From positions 1 through 64,000 of the forward strand of contig JBFLWM010000042.1 of NCBI GenBank assembly GCA_040755915.1: a stretch of 64,000 nt of DNA, written 5' to 3'. A program made the translations under genes and the position numbers. The notes below the pieces were generated by a model. That model did not search any database and had not been told where the DNA came from. It worked only from the letters and a program-made list of their open reading frames with translations. The stretch is from Sulfurivermis sp040755915. GTDB taxonomy: Bacteria > Pseudomonadota > Gammaproteobacteria > Thiohalomonadales > Thiohalomonadaceae. Positions 26,664 through 33,724 of this stretch are shown here, piece by piece (position 1 is the stretch's first letter; each line of letters begins with the position of its first letter).

Positions 26664-26731
26664 GGGTGTTCTCCGGAAAGGCGCATACAATAAGGGCCAC
26701 GCAGTATTCCCAGCCCAGGAGGGGTTGTCAA

Positions 26732-27445
26732 ATGAAACGGACGTCGTGGGTTGACGACTGTATGAATTTTGTACAGACGGCCTTTTTTCCTTCCACCTGC
26801 CTGCTGTGCGGCGCCCCGGGCAGCGGCGGGCTCGATCTGTGTCCCGGCTGCCTGCATGCCTTGCCGTGGAATGGCGCCGCATGCGCGGTCTGTGCCGCGC
26901 CACTGCCGCAGCCCGGCACCTGCGGGCACTGCCTGCAGCACCCGCCGCCCTACCAGGCCACCCTGACACCGCTGCTGTACCGGCCACCGCTGGACTGGCT
27001 GGTGCAGGGCTTCAAGTTCAACCAGCGCCTGCCGCCGGGCCGCCTGCTCGGCGAGTTGCTGGCACGGCATCTGGTGGAACATGTCGTTGCCGTGCCGGAC
27101 CTGATCGTGCCGGTGCCGCTGCATCCGGCGCGCCTGCACGAGCGGGGTTACAACCAGGCCCTGGAACTGGCCCGCCCGGTGGCGCGCCGCTTCGGCATTC
27201 CCCTGGCCCCGGAACGGGTGCGGCGCACCCGCGCCACGGCCACCCAGTCGCTGCTCGCCGCCGAGGAGCGGCGGCGCAATGTGCGTGGCGCCTTCGAGCT
27301 GGTGCGGCCGCTCGCCGCCCGGCATGTGGCCATCATCGACGACGTGATTGCCACCGGTTCTACCGTGGGCGAGCTGGCGCGGGTGTTGCGCCGGGGCGGC
27401 GCGGAGCGCATCGAGGTGTGGGCGGTGGCGCGTGCCGGGGCTTGA
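26732..27445 (+). CDS. comF: ComF-family phosphoribosyltransferase-like protein
   Basis: The 237-residue protein has an N-terminal cysteine-rich zinc region (CLLCG, CPGC, CAVC, CGHC within residues 23-72) and a C-terminal phosphoribosyltransferase domain with the PRPP loop IIDDVIATGST. ComF proteins take part in natural transformation in some bacteria, probably in processing imported single-stranded DNA. ATG 26732 is preceded by AGGAGGGG. The gene is divergent from bioB, a common arrangement in gammaproteobacteria. Other competence genes are not in the window. Confidence 0.9.
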   Translation: MKRTSWVDDCMNFVQTAFFPSTCLLCGAPGSGGLDLCPGCLHALPWNGAACAVCAAPLPQPGTCGHCLQHPPPYQATLTPLLYRPPLDWLVQGFKFNQRLPPGRLLGELLARHLVEHVVAVPDLIVPVPLHPARLHERGYNQALELARPVARRFGIPLAPERVRRTRATATQSLLAAEERRRNVRGAFELVRPLAARHVAIIDDVIATGSTVGELARVLRRGGAERIEVWAVARAGA

Positions 27446-27477
27446 CAGCAGCAGCAATGTTAATGAGAATGGTTCGC
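27442..27477 (+). promoter_or_regulatory. fbpA promoter with overlapping Fur-like box
   Basis: TTGACA (27442-27447) and GAGAAT (27465-27470) are separated by 17 bases. Over the -10 lies GTTAATGAGAATGGTTCGC (27459-27477), which matches 13 of 19 positions of the classical Fur consensus. Repression by iron-loaded Fur would fit the iron transporter downstream. Confidence 0.6.
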
Positions 27478-27535
27478 ACTTAATTTGTGGGCGTGCAGTG
27501 ACAGGCCCGCCCGTACCCGGCCCACGGAGCAAACC

Positions 27536-28567
27536 ATGAAATTTTCCCGTCGTCAGTTCCTCTCCGCCGCCGCGCTGGCGGCCGTCGTCACCCTCAACGG
27601 CACCGCGTTGGCGGCCGCTGAGGTGAATCTCTATTCGGCCCGCCAGGAGGCGCTGATCAAGCCCCTGCTGGACACGTTCACCGCCGAAACCGGCATCAAG
27701 GTCAACCTGGTGTCGGCCAAGGCCGATGCCCTGTTGCAGCGCCTGAAGAGCGAGGGGCGCAACAGCCCGGCCGATGTGTTGCTCACCGTCGACGCCGGCA
27801 ATCTGCACGCGGCCCAGGCGGCCGGCGTGTTGCAGCCGGTGCAATCGAGGGCGCTGGAGGCGGCGATCCCCGCCACCTTCCGCGACCCGGCGGGCCACTG
27901 GTTCGGCCTGTCCATGCGCGCCCGTCCCATCATGTACGTGAAGGGCAGACTCGATCCCGCCGAACTGTCCAGCTACGAGGCGCTGGCCGAGCCGAAGTGG
28001 AAGGGCCGCATCTGCATCCGTTCCTCCGACAACGTCTACAACCAGTCGCTGGTGGCCTCGATGATTGCCACCCGCGGCGAGGCCGCCACCGAGGGCTGGG
28101 CCAGGGGCTTTGTTGCCAACTTCGCGCGCAAGCCGCAGGGCGGCGACCGCGATCAGCTCAAGGCGGCGGTGGCGGGGCAGTGTGATATCGCCATCGCCAA
28201 CACCTACTACCTGGCGCAGATGCTGGAATCGGACAAGGCGGATGAAAAGGCCGTGGCGGAGAAGATCGGTGTGTTCTGGCCCAACCAGAGCGAGCGCGGC
28301 ACCCACGTCAACATCAGCGGCGCCGGCGTCACTGCCGCGGCCCCCAACCGTGCCAACGCCGTGCGCCTGATCGAGTTCCTCGCCGGCGCGGCGGCGCAGC
28401 AATGGTATGCCGGGACCAATCAGGAATATCCGGTGCGCAGCGGCGTGTCCCTCAGCGCCACGCTGCGTGGCCTCGGCGAGTTCCGCGCCGACAGCGTCAA
28501 CATGGCGAAGCTGGGTGAGCACAACGCCGCAGCGGTGCGGCTGATGGATCGTGCCGGCTGGCGATAA
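27536..28567 (+). CDS. fbpA: Iron(III) ABC transporter, periplasmic binding protein
   Basis: The 343-residue protein is a class of transferrin-like iron-binding protein (FbpA/FutA). It carries a twin-arginine signal (SRRQFLS followed by a hydrophobic stretch), so it is probably exported folded. The motif VNLYSARQ begins the mature domain, and the NTYYLAQ segment contains the paired tyrosines that bind iron in this family. It is the first gene of an iron uptake set with permease and ATPase genes downstream, and a Fur-like box overlaps its promoter. Confidence 0.9.
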   Translation: MKFSRRQFLSAAALAAVVTLNGTALAAAEVNLYSARQEALIKPLLDTFTAETGIKVNLVSAKADALLQRLKSEGRNSPADVLLTVDAGNLHAAQAAGVLQPVQSRALEAAIPATFRDPAGHWFGLSMRARPIMYVKGRLDPAELSSYEALAEPKWKGRICIRSSDNVYNQSLVASMIATRGEAATEGWARGFVANFARKPQGGDRDQLKAAVAGQCDIAIANTYYLAQMLESDKADEKAVAEKIGVFWPNQSERGTHVNISGAGVTAAAPNRANAVRLIEFLAGAAAQQWYAGTNQEYPVRSGVSLSATLRGLGEFRADSVNMAKLGEHNAAAVRLMDRAGWR

Positions 28568-28568
28568 C

Positions 28569-28680
28569 GGCAGATACAAGTGACAAGATACAAGTGACGG
28601 GAGGCGAGGGGCCTGGTGTGCATCGCACACCGGACCTCCCGTTTCTCGCGTCCCCTTGCCACCTGCCTGTATTCTTGACC
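28569..28680. repeat. CAAGTGAC-family degenerate palindrome between fbpA and fbpB
   Basis: It begins ACAAGTGACAAGATACAAG, has an inner hairpin (ACGGGAGG with CCTCCCGT, and GTGTG with CACAC around GCATC), and ends in a degenerate inverted arm (CTTGCCACCTGCC). It belongs to the same loose family as those at 16358 and 33610. Confidence 0.6.
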
Positions 28681-28684
28681 GTCC

Positions 28685-30367
28685 ATGACCTCAATCAGCG
28701 CCACACTTCCCGCCATTAGAGCCTTGTCACGCCCCGATCCGTGGCGCAGCGGCGTGGTGCTGGCTGCGCTGCTGCTGGCGCTGCCGGTGATCGTGGTGTT
28801 CAGTTTCGTCTTCGTGCCGGCCGGCGAAGTGTGGCTGCACCTGAAGGAAACGGTGTTGCAGGAGTACATCACCAACTCGCTGGTGCTGCTGCTCGGCGTC
28901 GGTGTCGGCGTGCTCGCCATCGGCATCCCGGCCGCCTGGATGGTGAGCCTGTGCGAGTTTCCGGGGCGGCGTGTATTCGAGTGGGCGCTGCTGCTGCCGA
29001 TGGCGATGCCGGCCTACATCATCGCCTACACCTACACCGGCATGCTGGATTTCGCCGGCCCGGTGCAGACGCAGCTGCGCGACTGGTTCGGCTGGAGTTA
29101 CGGCGATTACTGGTTCCCCGATCTGCGCACCCTGCCCGGCGCGGTGCTGATGCTGTCGCTGGTGTTGTATCCGTATGTCTATCTGCTGTCGCGCGCGGCA
29201 TTTCTGGAGCAGTCGATCTGCGTGCTGGAGGTATCGCGTACCCTGGGTGCCGGGCCGTGGACAGGCTTCGGCCGCGTTGCGCTGCCGCTGGCGCGGCCGG
29301 CGATCATCACCGGCCTGTCGCTGGCGCTGATGGAGACGCTGGCCGATTACGGTACGGTGCAGTACTTCGGCCTCGCCACCTTCACCACCGGCATCTTCCG
29401 CACCTGGTTCGGTCTCGGTGACCCGGCCGCCGCCGCGCAATTGTCGGCGGTGCTGATGAGTTTCGTCTTCGTGCTGATCCTGCTGGAGCGCTGGTCGCGC
29501 CGCCGCGCCCGTTTTCATCACACCAGCACGCGCTACTCGCATCTGCCGCGCTATCAGTTGCGCGGCTGGTGGCGTGCCGGCGCCATCATCGGCTGTTCCA
29601 TTCCGGTTGCCTTCGGTTTTCTGTTGCCGGCGGCGCAGCTCGGTGCCTGGGCCCTCGCAACCCGCGACGCCTGGTTCAAGGCGGAATTCTTTGGTCTGGT
29701 CGGCAACAGCCTGCTGCTGGCGGCGATCACCGCGGTGCTTGCGGTAGCGCTGGCCCTGCTGATGGCGTATGGCCGCCGCCTGCGGCCGTCGCAGCCGGTG
29801 GGTCTCGCCGTGCGCGTGGCGAGCATGGGCTATGCGGTGCCGGGTACGGTGATTGCCGTCGGCGTGATCCTGCCCTTCGCCTGGCTGGACAACACCGTAG
29901 ACACCTTCATGCGCGCGCAGTTCGGTGTTTCCACCGGCCTGATACTTTCCGGCACGCTGGTGGCGCTGGTGTTCGCCTACTGCGTGCGCTTTCTCGCCGT
30001 CTCGCTCAACACCGTCGAGGCGGGCCTCGGCAAGATCAAGCCATCGATGGATGATGCCGCGCGCTGTCTCGGCCTGCCGCCGCGCCGTGTGCTGCGCGAG
30101 GTGCACATGCCGATCATGCGCGGCAGCCTGCTCACTGCACTGCTGCTGGTGTTCGTCGATGTATTGAAGGAATTGCCGGCGACGCTGATCCTGCGGCCGT
30201 TCAACTTCAACACCCTGGCGGTGCGCGCCTTCGAGCTGGCCTCCGATGAACGCCTGGCCGATTCCGCCAGCGCCGCGCTGGCCATCGTGCTGGCCGGCAT
30301 CGTGCCGGTGATCCTGCTGTCGCGCACCATCGGCCGCTCGCGGCCGGGACACGAGGCCACCGGATGA
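28685..30367 (+). CDS. fbpB: Iron(III) ABC transporter permease
   Basis: The 560-residue protein is a fused double permease with about 12 membrane helices and two binding-protein-dependent transport signatures, for example in SRTLGAGPWTGFGRVALPLARP and in DDAARCLGLPPRRVLREVHMP (the EAA-type cytoplasmic loops). It forms the membrane channel of the Fe(III) importer with the flanking fbpA and fbpC products. The start at 28685 is the first ATG after the repeat. Confidence 0.92.
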   Translation: MTSISATLPAIRALSRPDPWRSGVVLAALLLALPVIVVFSFVFVPAGEVWLHLKETVLQEYITNSLVLLLGVGVGVLAIGIPAAWMVSLCEFPGRRVFEWALLLPMAMPAYIIAYTYTGMLDFAGPVQTQLRDWFGWSYGDYWFPDLRTLPGAVLMLSLVLYPYVYLLSRAAFLEQSICVLEVSRTLGAGPWTGFGRVALPLARPAIITGLSLALMETLADYGTVQYFGLATFTTGIFRTWFGLGDPAAAAQLSAVLMSFVFVLILLERWSRRRARFHHTSTRYSHLPRYQLRGWWRAGAIIGCSIPVAFGFLLPAAQLGAWALATRDAWFKAEFFGLVGNSLLLAAITAVLAVALALLMAYGRRLRPSQPVGLAVRVASMGYAVPGTVIAVGVILPFAWLDNTVDTFMRAQFGVSTGLILSGTLVALVFAYCVRFLAVSLNTVEAGLGKIKPSMDDAARCLGLPPRRVLREVHMPIMRGSLLTALLLVFVDVLKELPATLILRPFNFNTLAVRAFELASDERLADSASAALAIVLAGIVPVILLSRTIGRSRPGHEATG

Positions 30368-30368
30368 G

Positions 30369-30454
30369 GTAGGTTGGGCTGACGCAAGGAAGCCCAACTA
30401 TTTGCCCGTGCCCGATACCGTCATGTTGGGCTTCCTGCGTCAGCCCAACCTGCC
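30369..30454. repeat. GTTGGGCTGACGC-family palindromic repeat
   Basis: Two arms that each start or end with the GTTGGGCT / AGCCCAAC motif (30369-30398 and 30425-30454) form a large inverted repeat between fbpB and fbpC, with internal small hairpins in each arm. A single half-element of the same family lies at 42114-42140. The 3' end falls 27 bases before fbpC. Confidence 0.85.
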
Positions 30455-30480
30455 CGGTGCGGCGCGTACAGAATGAATTG

Positions 30481-31536
30481 ATGGCTATGAGCAAACTGCT
30501 GGATGTAGAAAACATCGATGTCGGCTACGGCAGCCATACCGTGGTGTTCGACGCCGCGCTGCACCTGAAGCAGGGCGCCATCGGCGTACTGCTCGGCCCG
30601 AGCGGTTGCGGCAAGACCACGTTGTTGCGCGCCATCGCCGGCTTCGAGCCGGTGCAGCGCGGCCGCATCCTGCTGGCCGGCGACGAAGTGAGCCGCGCCG
30701 GCTGGACCCTGCCGCCGGAGAAGCGCCAGGTGGGCATGGTGTTTCAGGACTTCGCGCTGTTTCCCCATCTCACCGTCGCCGACAACGTCGCCTTCGGCAT
30801 CCGCCGCTGGCCCGCCGCCAAGCGCGCGGCGCGCGTGCAGGAACTGTTGCAGCTGGTGGGCCTGCCGCAGTATGGCACGAGCTATCCGCATGCGCTGTCC
30901 GGCGGCCAGCAGCAGCGTGTGGCGCTGGCGCGCGCACTGGCGCCCAAGCCGCGCCTGCTGCTGCTCGACGAGCCCTTCTCCAGCATGGACGTGGAGCTGC
31001 GCGAATCGCTGGCGCGCGAGGTGCGCACCATCCTCAAGCACGAGGGCATCACCGGGCTGATGGTGACGCACGATCAGTTCGAGGCCTTCGCCATCGCCGA
31101 TCGCATCGCCGTGATGCACGGCGGCCGCATCCTGCAATGGGACACCGCCTACAACCTCTACCATCAGCCCGCCGATCGCCAGGTGGCGGACTTCATCGGC
31201 CAGGGCGTGCTGCTGGCCGGCATGGTGGTGGGCGAGACGATGGTGGAGACACCGCTCGGCCCCATCGCCGGCAAGGTACCGGAAGGCTGTCGCAAGGGCT
31301 GCGCGGTGGATGTCTTGATCCGTCCCGATGATCTGATGCTTGATCCGGACAGCGCGTTGCAGGCCGAAGTGATCGACAAGGCCTTCCGCGGCGCGGTGTT
31401 TCTCTACACCCTGCGTCTGTCCGATGGCTCCAGGGTACTCTGTCAGGCGCCCAGCCATCACGATCACGTCATCGGCGCGCGCGTCGGCCTGCGCCCCGAC
31501 TTTGATCACCTCGCAGTGTTTCCGCGCCGCGACTAG
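30481..31536 (+). CDS. fbpC: Iron(III) ABC transporter ATP-binding protein
   Basis: The 351-residue ATPase has Walker A GPSGCGKTT, the signature LSGGQQQR, Walker B LLLLDEPF and the H-loop VTHDQFEAF, followed by a C-terminal TOBE-like regulatory domain. It powers the FbpAB iron importer. ATG 30481 and 30487 are both possible starts. A palindromic repeat sits between it and fbpB, so it may act on mRNA stability within this operon. Confidence 0.92.
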   Translation: MAMSKLLDVENIDVGYGSHTVVFDAALHLKQGAIGVLLGPSGCGKTTLLRAIAGFEPVQRGRILLAGDEVSRAGWTLPPEKRQVGMVFQDFALFPHLTVADNVAFGIRRWPAAKRAARVQELLQLVGLPQYGTSYPHALSGGQQQRVALARALAPKPRLLLLDEPFSSMDVELRESLAREVRTILKHEGITGLMVTHDQFEAFAIADRIAVMHGGRILQWDTAYNLYHQPADRQVADFIGQGVLLAGMVVGETMVETPLGPIAGKVPEGCRKGCAVDVLIRPDDLMLDPDSALQAEVIDKAFRGAVFLYTLRLSDGSRVLCQAPSHHDHVIGARVGLRPDFDHLAVFPRRD

Positions 31537-31565
31537 CGGCGGCCTGTCGGTATCCCGGTATCACC

Positions 31566-32093
31566 ATGACCCCGTTGCTGCCTCGTCTGCGTCACTGGTT
31601 CGCCCCGCGTCGCCTGCTGCGACTCGGCGGCGAGCTGTTGCTGCTGCTGATCCTGCTGCTCGGTGTCGAGGCCTATCTCACCCGCGATGCGGCACGTGGT
31701 CCGGCGCCGGCGCTGGCGGCAACACTGAGTGACGGCCGCGCCTTCGAACTGGCGCAACTGCGCGGCGCACCGGCACTGGTGTATTTCTGGGGCACGTGGT
31801 GTCCGGTGTGCCGCGCCGAACAGGGGACCATCGATGCCCTGGCGCAGGATGTGCCGTTGCTGACGGTGGCGATGCAATCGGGGACGGCGCCGGAAGTGAA
31901 TCAGTACCTGACGCAGCATGGCCTGCGCTGGGCGACGGTGGCGGATGAACAGGGCGACATCGCGCGGCAGTGGGGCGTGAGCGGCGTGCCGGCAATGTTC
32001 GTAGTCGACGGCCAGGGCGAGATCCGCTTCGTCACCCGCGGCTACACCACCGGCTGGGGACTGCGGCTGCGTCTGTGGTGGGCCGGATTGTAG
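31566..32093 (+). CDS. TlpA/ScsD-like membrane-anchored thioredoxin
   Basis: The 175-residue protein has one N-terminal membrane helix (LLLLLILLLGVEAYL, about 24-38), and a periplasmic thioredoxin fold with the active site WGTWCPVC (Cys79, Cys82) and the cis-proline GVPAMFV. Such proteins reduce or isomerise disulfides in the periplasm, for cytochrome c maturation or metal stress. Its TAG stop lies inside the GTAGGAGC repeat that follows. It comes 29 bases after fbpC and may be co-transcribed. Confidence 0.85.
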   Translation: MTPLLPRLRHWFAPRRLLRLGGELLLLLILLLGVEAYLTRDAARGPAPALAATLSDGRAFELAQLRGAPALVYFWGTWCPVCRAEQGTIDALAQDVPLLTVAMQSGTAPEVNQYLTQHGLRWATVADEQGDIARQWGVSGVPAMFVVDGQGEIRFVTRGYTTGWGLRLRLWWAGL

Positions 32094-32162
32094 GAGCCCG
32101 CTCTGCGGGCGATTGGGCGCCCGGTGCATCACCTTTTCGCCGAGAGGACTCGGCTCCTACAG
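32089..32162. repeat. GTAGGAGC-family REP-like palindrome, supplies a stop codon
   Basis: The left arm begins TGTAGGAGCCCGC and the right arm ends GCTCCTACA, with inner hairpins (CCGCTCTGCGGG; CCGAGAGGACTCGG). The TAG in GTAGGAGC is the stop codon of the thioredoxin-like gene. Related copies lie at 46640, 55042 and 60232. Confidence 0.88.
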
Positions 32163-32177
32163 AAAAGGGGCGTAACG

Positions 32178-33047
32178 CTACGGCGCGCAGCGGCACAGAT
32201 AGGAAAAGGCGATGCCGCAGAACAGGGCGAGGCCGAACCAGAGGTTGTTGAGCCAGGCGCGGCGGTAGCCGGTTTCGCTGGCGCCGGCCATGAGGTACTG
32301 CTGGTACAGGCCGAGGGCCAGGCCGACGGCAAGGGCGAGTTGCATGAAGACACCGAGCTTTTCCTGGTGTCCGGCGAGGCCGAGGGCGGCGAGGGCGAAG
32401 AGCTGGAGCAGGGCGATGAGCCAGCGGTCGGCGCGGCCGAACAGCATGGTGATGCTCTTGATGCCGAAGCGGGCGTGCTGTTGCAGGTGCAGTGCGGCGT
32501 ACTGGATCAGGGCCGCGCCACTCCACAGCACGGCGGCGGTGTAGACCAGCCAGGCGGTCTTGCCGGGCAGGGCGCCGCTGGCGGTGAAGCCGGCCAGGGT
32601 GGCGCAGGCCAGGGCCAGGGCGAGCAGCAGTTCGCCGAGAAAGGTACGGCGGCGCAGGACAAGAAACGCCATCCCGAGGGTTGTCGCGCACAGGGCGATC
32701 ATCAGGGTGGGCCAGCCGAGCAGCAGCAACGGCACCAGCGCCAGCAGCAGTTCGCCGCCCGCCAGCCAGCGCAACGGCATGGGCAGTCCGCGCAGTACCT
32801 CCACGGCACTGTGGCGCGGATGGGCCAGCAGGGCGGCGGCCAGATCGTGCACCAGCCAGCCGAGGGCACGCAGGGCGAGCAGTGCCAACAGCAGCAGGAA
32901 CAGCGCGCTCACGGCGGGCCGGCCGTCACTGCCCAGCCAAAGTCCCCACAATCCCAGCAACCACAGCAGGCCCAGGTCGGCGGGCCGGTGCAGCCGCGCC
33001 AGGCGCAGCCAGGGCAGCAATGGCTTGATCCACTCCAGTGGTTTCAT
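32178..33047 (-). CDS. UbiA-family membrane protein lacking the metal-binding aspartates
   Basis: The 289-residue, nine-helix protein has the UbiA prenyltransferase frame: a LALRALGW segment and the later FGIKSITMLFG segment align well. But the first Asp motif (normally NDxxDxxxD) reads HDLAAALLA at residues 67-75, and the second (normally DxxYAxxDxxxD) reads LIQYAALHLQQHA at 180-192. Only one of the usual Mg2+-binding aspartates remains. Catalysis like that of 4-hydroxybenzoate prenyltransferase is therefore unlikely. It lies just downstream of ubiC, overlapping it by four bases, where ubiA normally sits. An active ubiA may be elsewhere in the genome. Confidence 0.75.
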   Translation of the reverse strand: MKPLEWIKPLLPWLRLARLHRPADLGLLWLLGLWGLWLGSDGRPAVSALFLLLLALLALRALGWLVHDLAAALLAHPRHSAVEVLRGLPMPLRWLAGGELLLALVPLLLLGWPTLMIALCATTLGMAFLVLRRRTFLGELLLALALACATLAGFTASGALPGKTAWLVYTAAVLWSGAALIQYAALHLQQHARFGIKSITMLFGRADRWLIALLQLFALAALGLAGHQEKLGVFMQLALAVGLALGLYQQYLMAGASETGYRRAWLNNLWFGLALFCGIAFSYLCRCAP

Positions 33048-33607
33048 TCTTCGCCCACTCCCGGGAGAAACATCTCGCACACCAGCAGCGGCTTGTCGTG
33101 CAGGAAGAACAGCGAACGCCGCCCCCACAGCTCCGTCGGCATGGCCGGCAGTCCGGCACAGGCAAGCCGGAACAGCGGCTGGCCGCGCATGATGCGCGCC
33201 ACCTCCAGTTCGCCGCGGCGCATGCTGCGCTCGCGGAACAGCAGGCCGCCCAGCGGCCGCGTGCCGAGATGCCCGAGGCGGCGCTCACGCCCGGTGAGGG
33301 TGGCGGCGGGGATCACGGTGCGCGCAAACACCCAGGGTCGGTCGCCGCACAGCAGGCGCACCTCGCGCACCAGGGCATGACGCCCGGTCTTGATGCCGAG
33401 CACGCGCGCCTCGCTCAGTTGCGGCAGTTCCCAGCGCTGTTGCAGGACCTGGACGCGGAAACCGTCGCCGCAGGCCTGTTGCAGGCGCCGCGTCAGCGAC
33501 GAGGGGTCGAGCAGCCAGGACCAGATGGCAGCCGGCACGGCGCTGCGCAGCAGGCGGCGCGGCGCATGCCAGGCGGGTTCGGTGCTGTGTTTGCCGTAGT
33601 TGTCCAA
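33044..33607 (-). CDS. ubiC: Chorismate lyase
   Basis: UbiC releases pyruvate from chorismate to make 4-hydroxybenzoate, the first step of ubiquinone synthesis. The 187-residue protein has the family pattern: a WVFARTVIP segment, RPLGGLLF, and the C-terminal LLVCEMFLPG. There is no ATG near the start. The TTG at 33607 (LDNYGK) or the TTG at 33628, inside a CAAGTGAC repeat, must be used; I prefer 33607 because GGAAC lies upstream. It overlaps the UbiA-family gene by four bases. Confidence 0.88.
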   Translation of the reverse strand: MDNYGKHSTEPAWHAPRRLLRSAVPAAIWSWLLDPSSLTRRLQQACGDGFRVQVLQQRWELPQLSEARVLGIKTGRHALVREVRLLCGDRPWVFARTVIPAATLTGRERRLGHLGTRPLGGLLFRERSMRRGELEVARIMRGQPLFRLACAGLPAMPTELWGRRSLFFLHDKPLLVCEMFLPGVGEE

Positions 33608-33609
33608 AG

Positions 33610-33720
33610 AGTCAGTTCCAAGTGACAAGTGGCAAGTTACAAGCAGGCAAGCGACGCGGACATGCTCCGCGTGAGGGTGACTCTTGTCACTTGCAACTTG
33701 AAACCTGCAACTTCGGGTGA
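33610..33720. repeat. CAAGTGAC-family palindromic repeat between ubiC and recG
   Basis: The left arm TTCCAAGTGACAAGTGGC and the right arm GTCACTTGCAACTTGAAA form an inverted repeat of heptad-like units. Inside is a small hairpin around GCGGACATGCTCCGC. The 5' end of ubiC lies at or within this element. Confidence 0.75.
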
Positions 33721-33724
33721 CGCA

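Noticed and set aside
26516..28630. A 704-codon open frame on the minus strand over comF and fbpA
   Set aside because: It covers the antisense of two recognised genes and ends inside bioB coding sequence in another frame.
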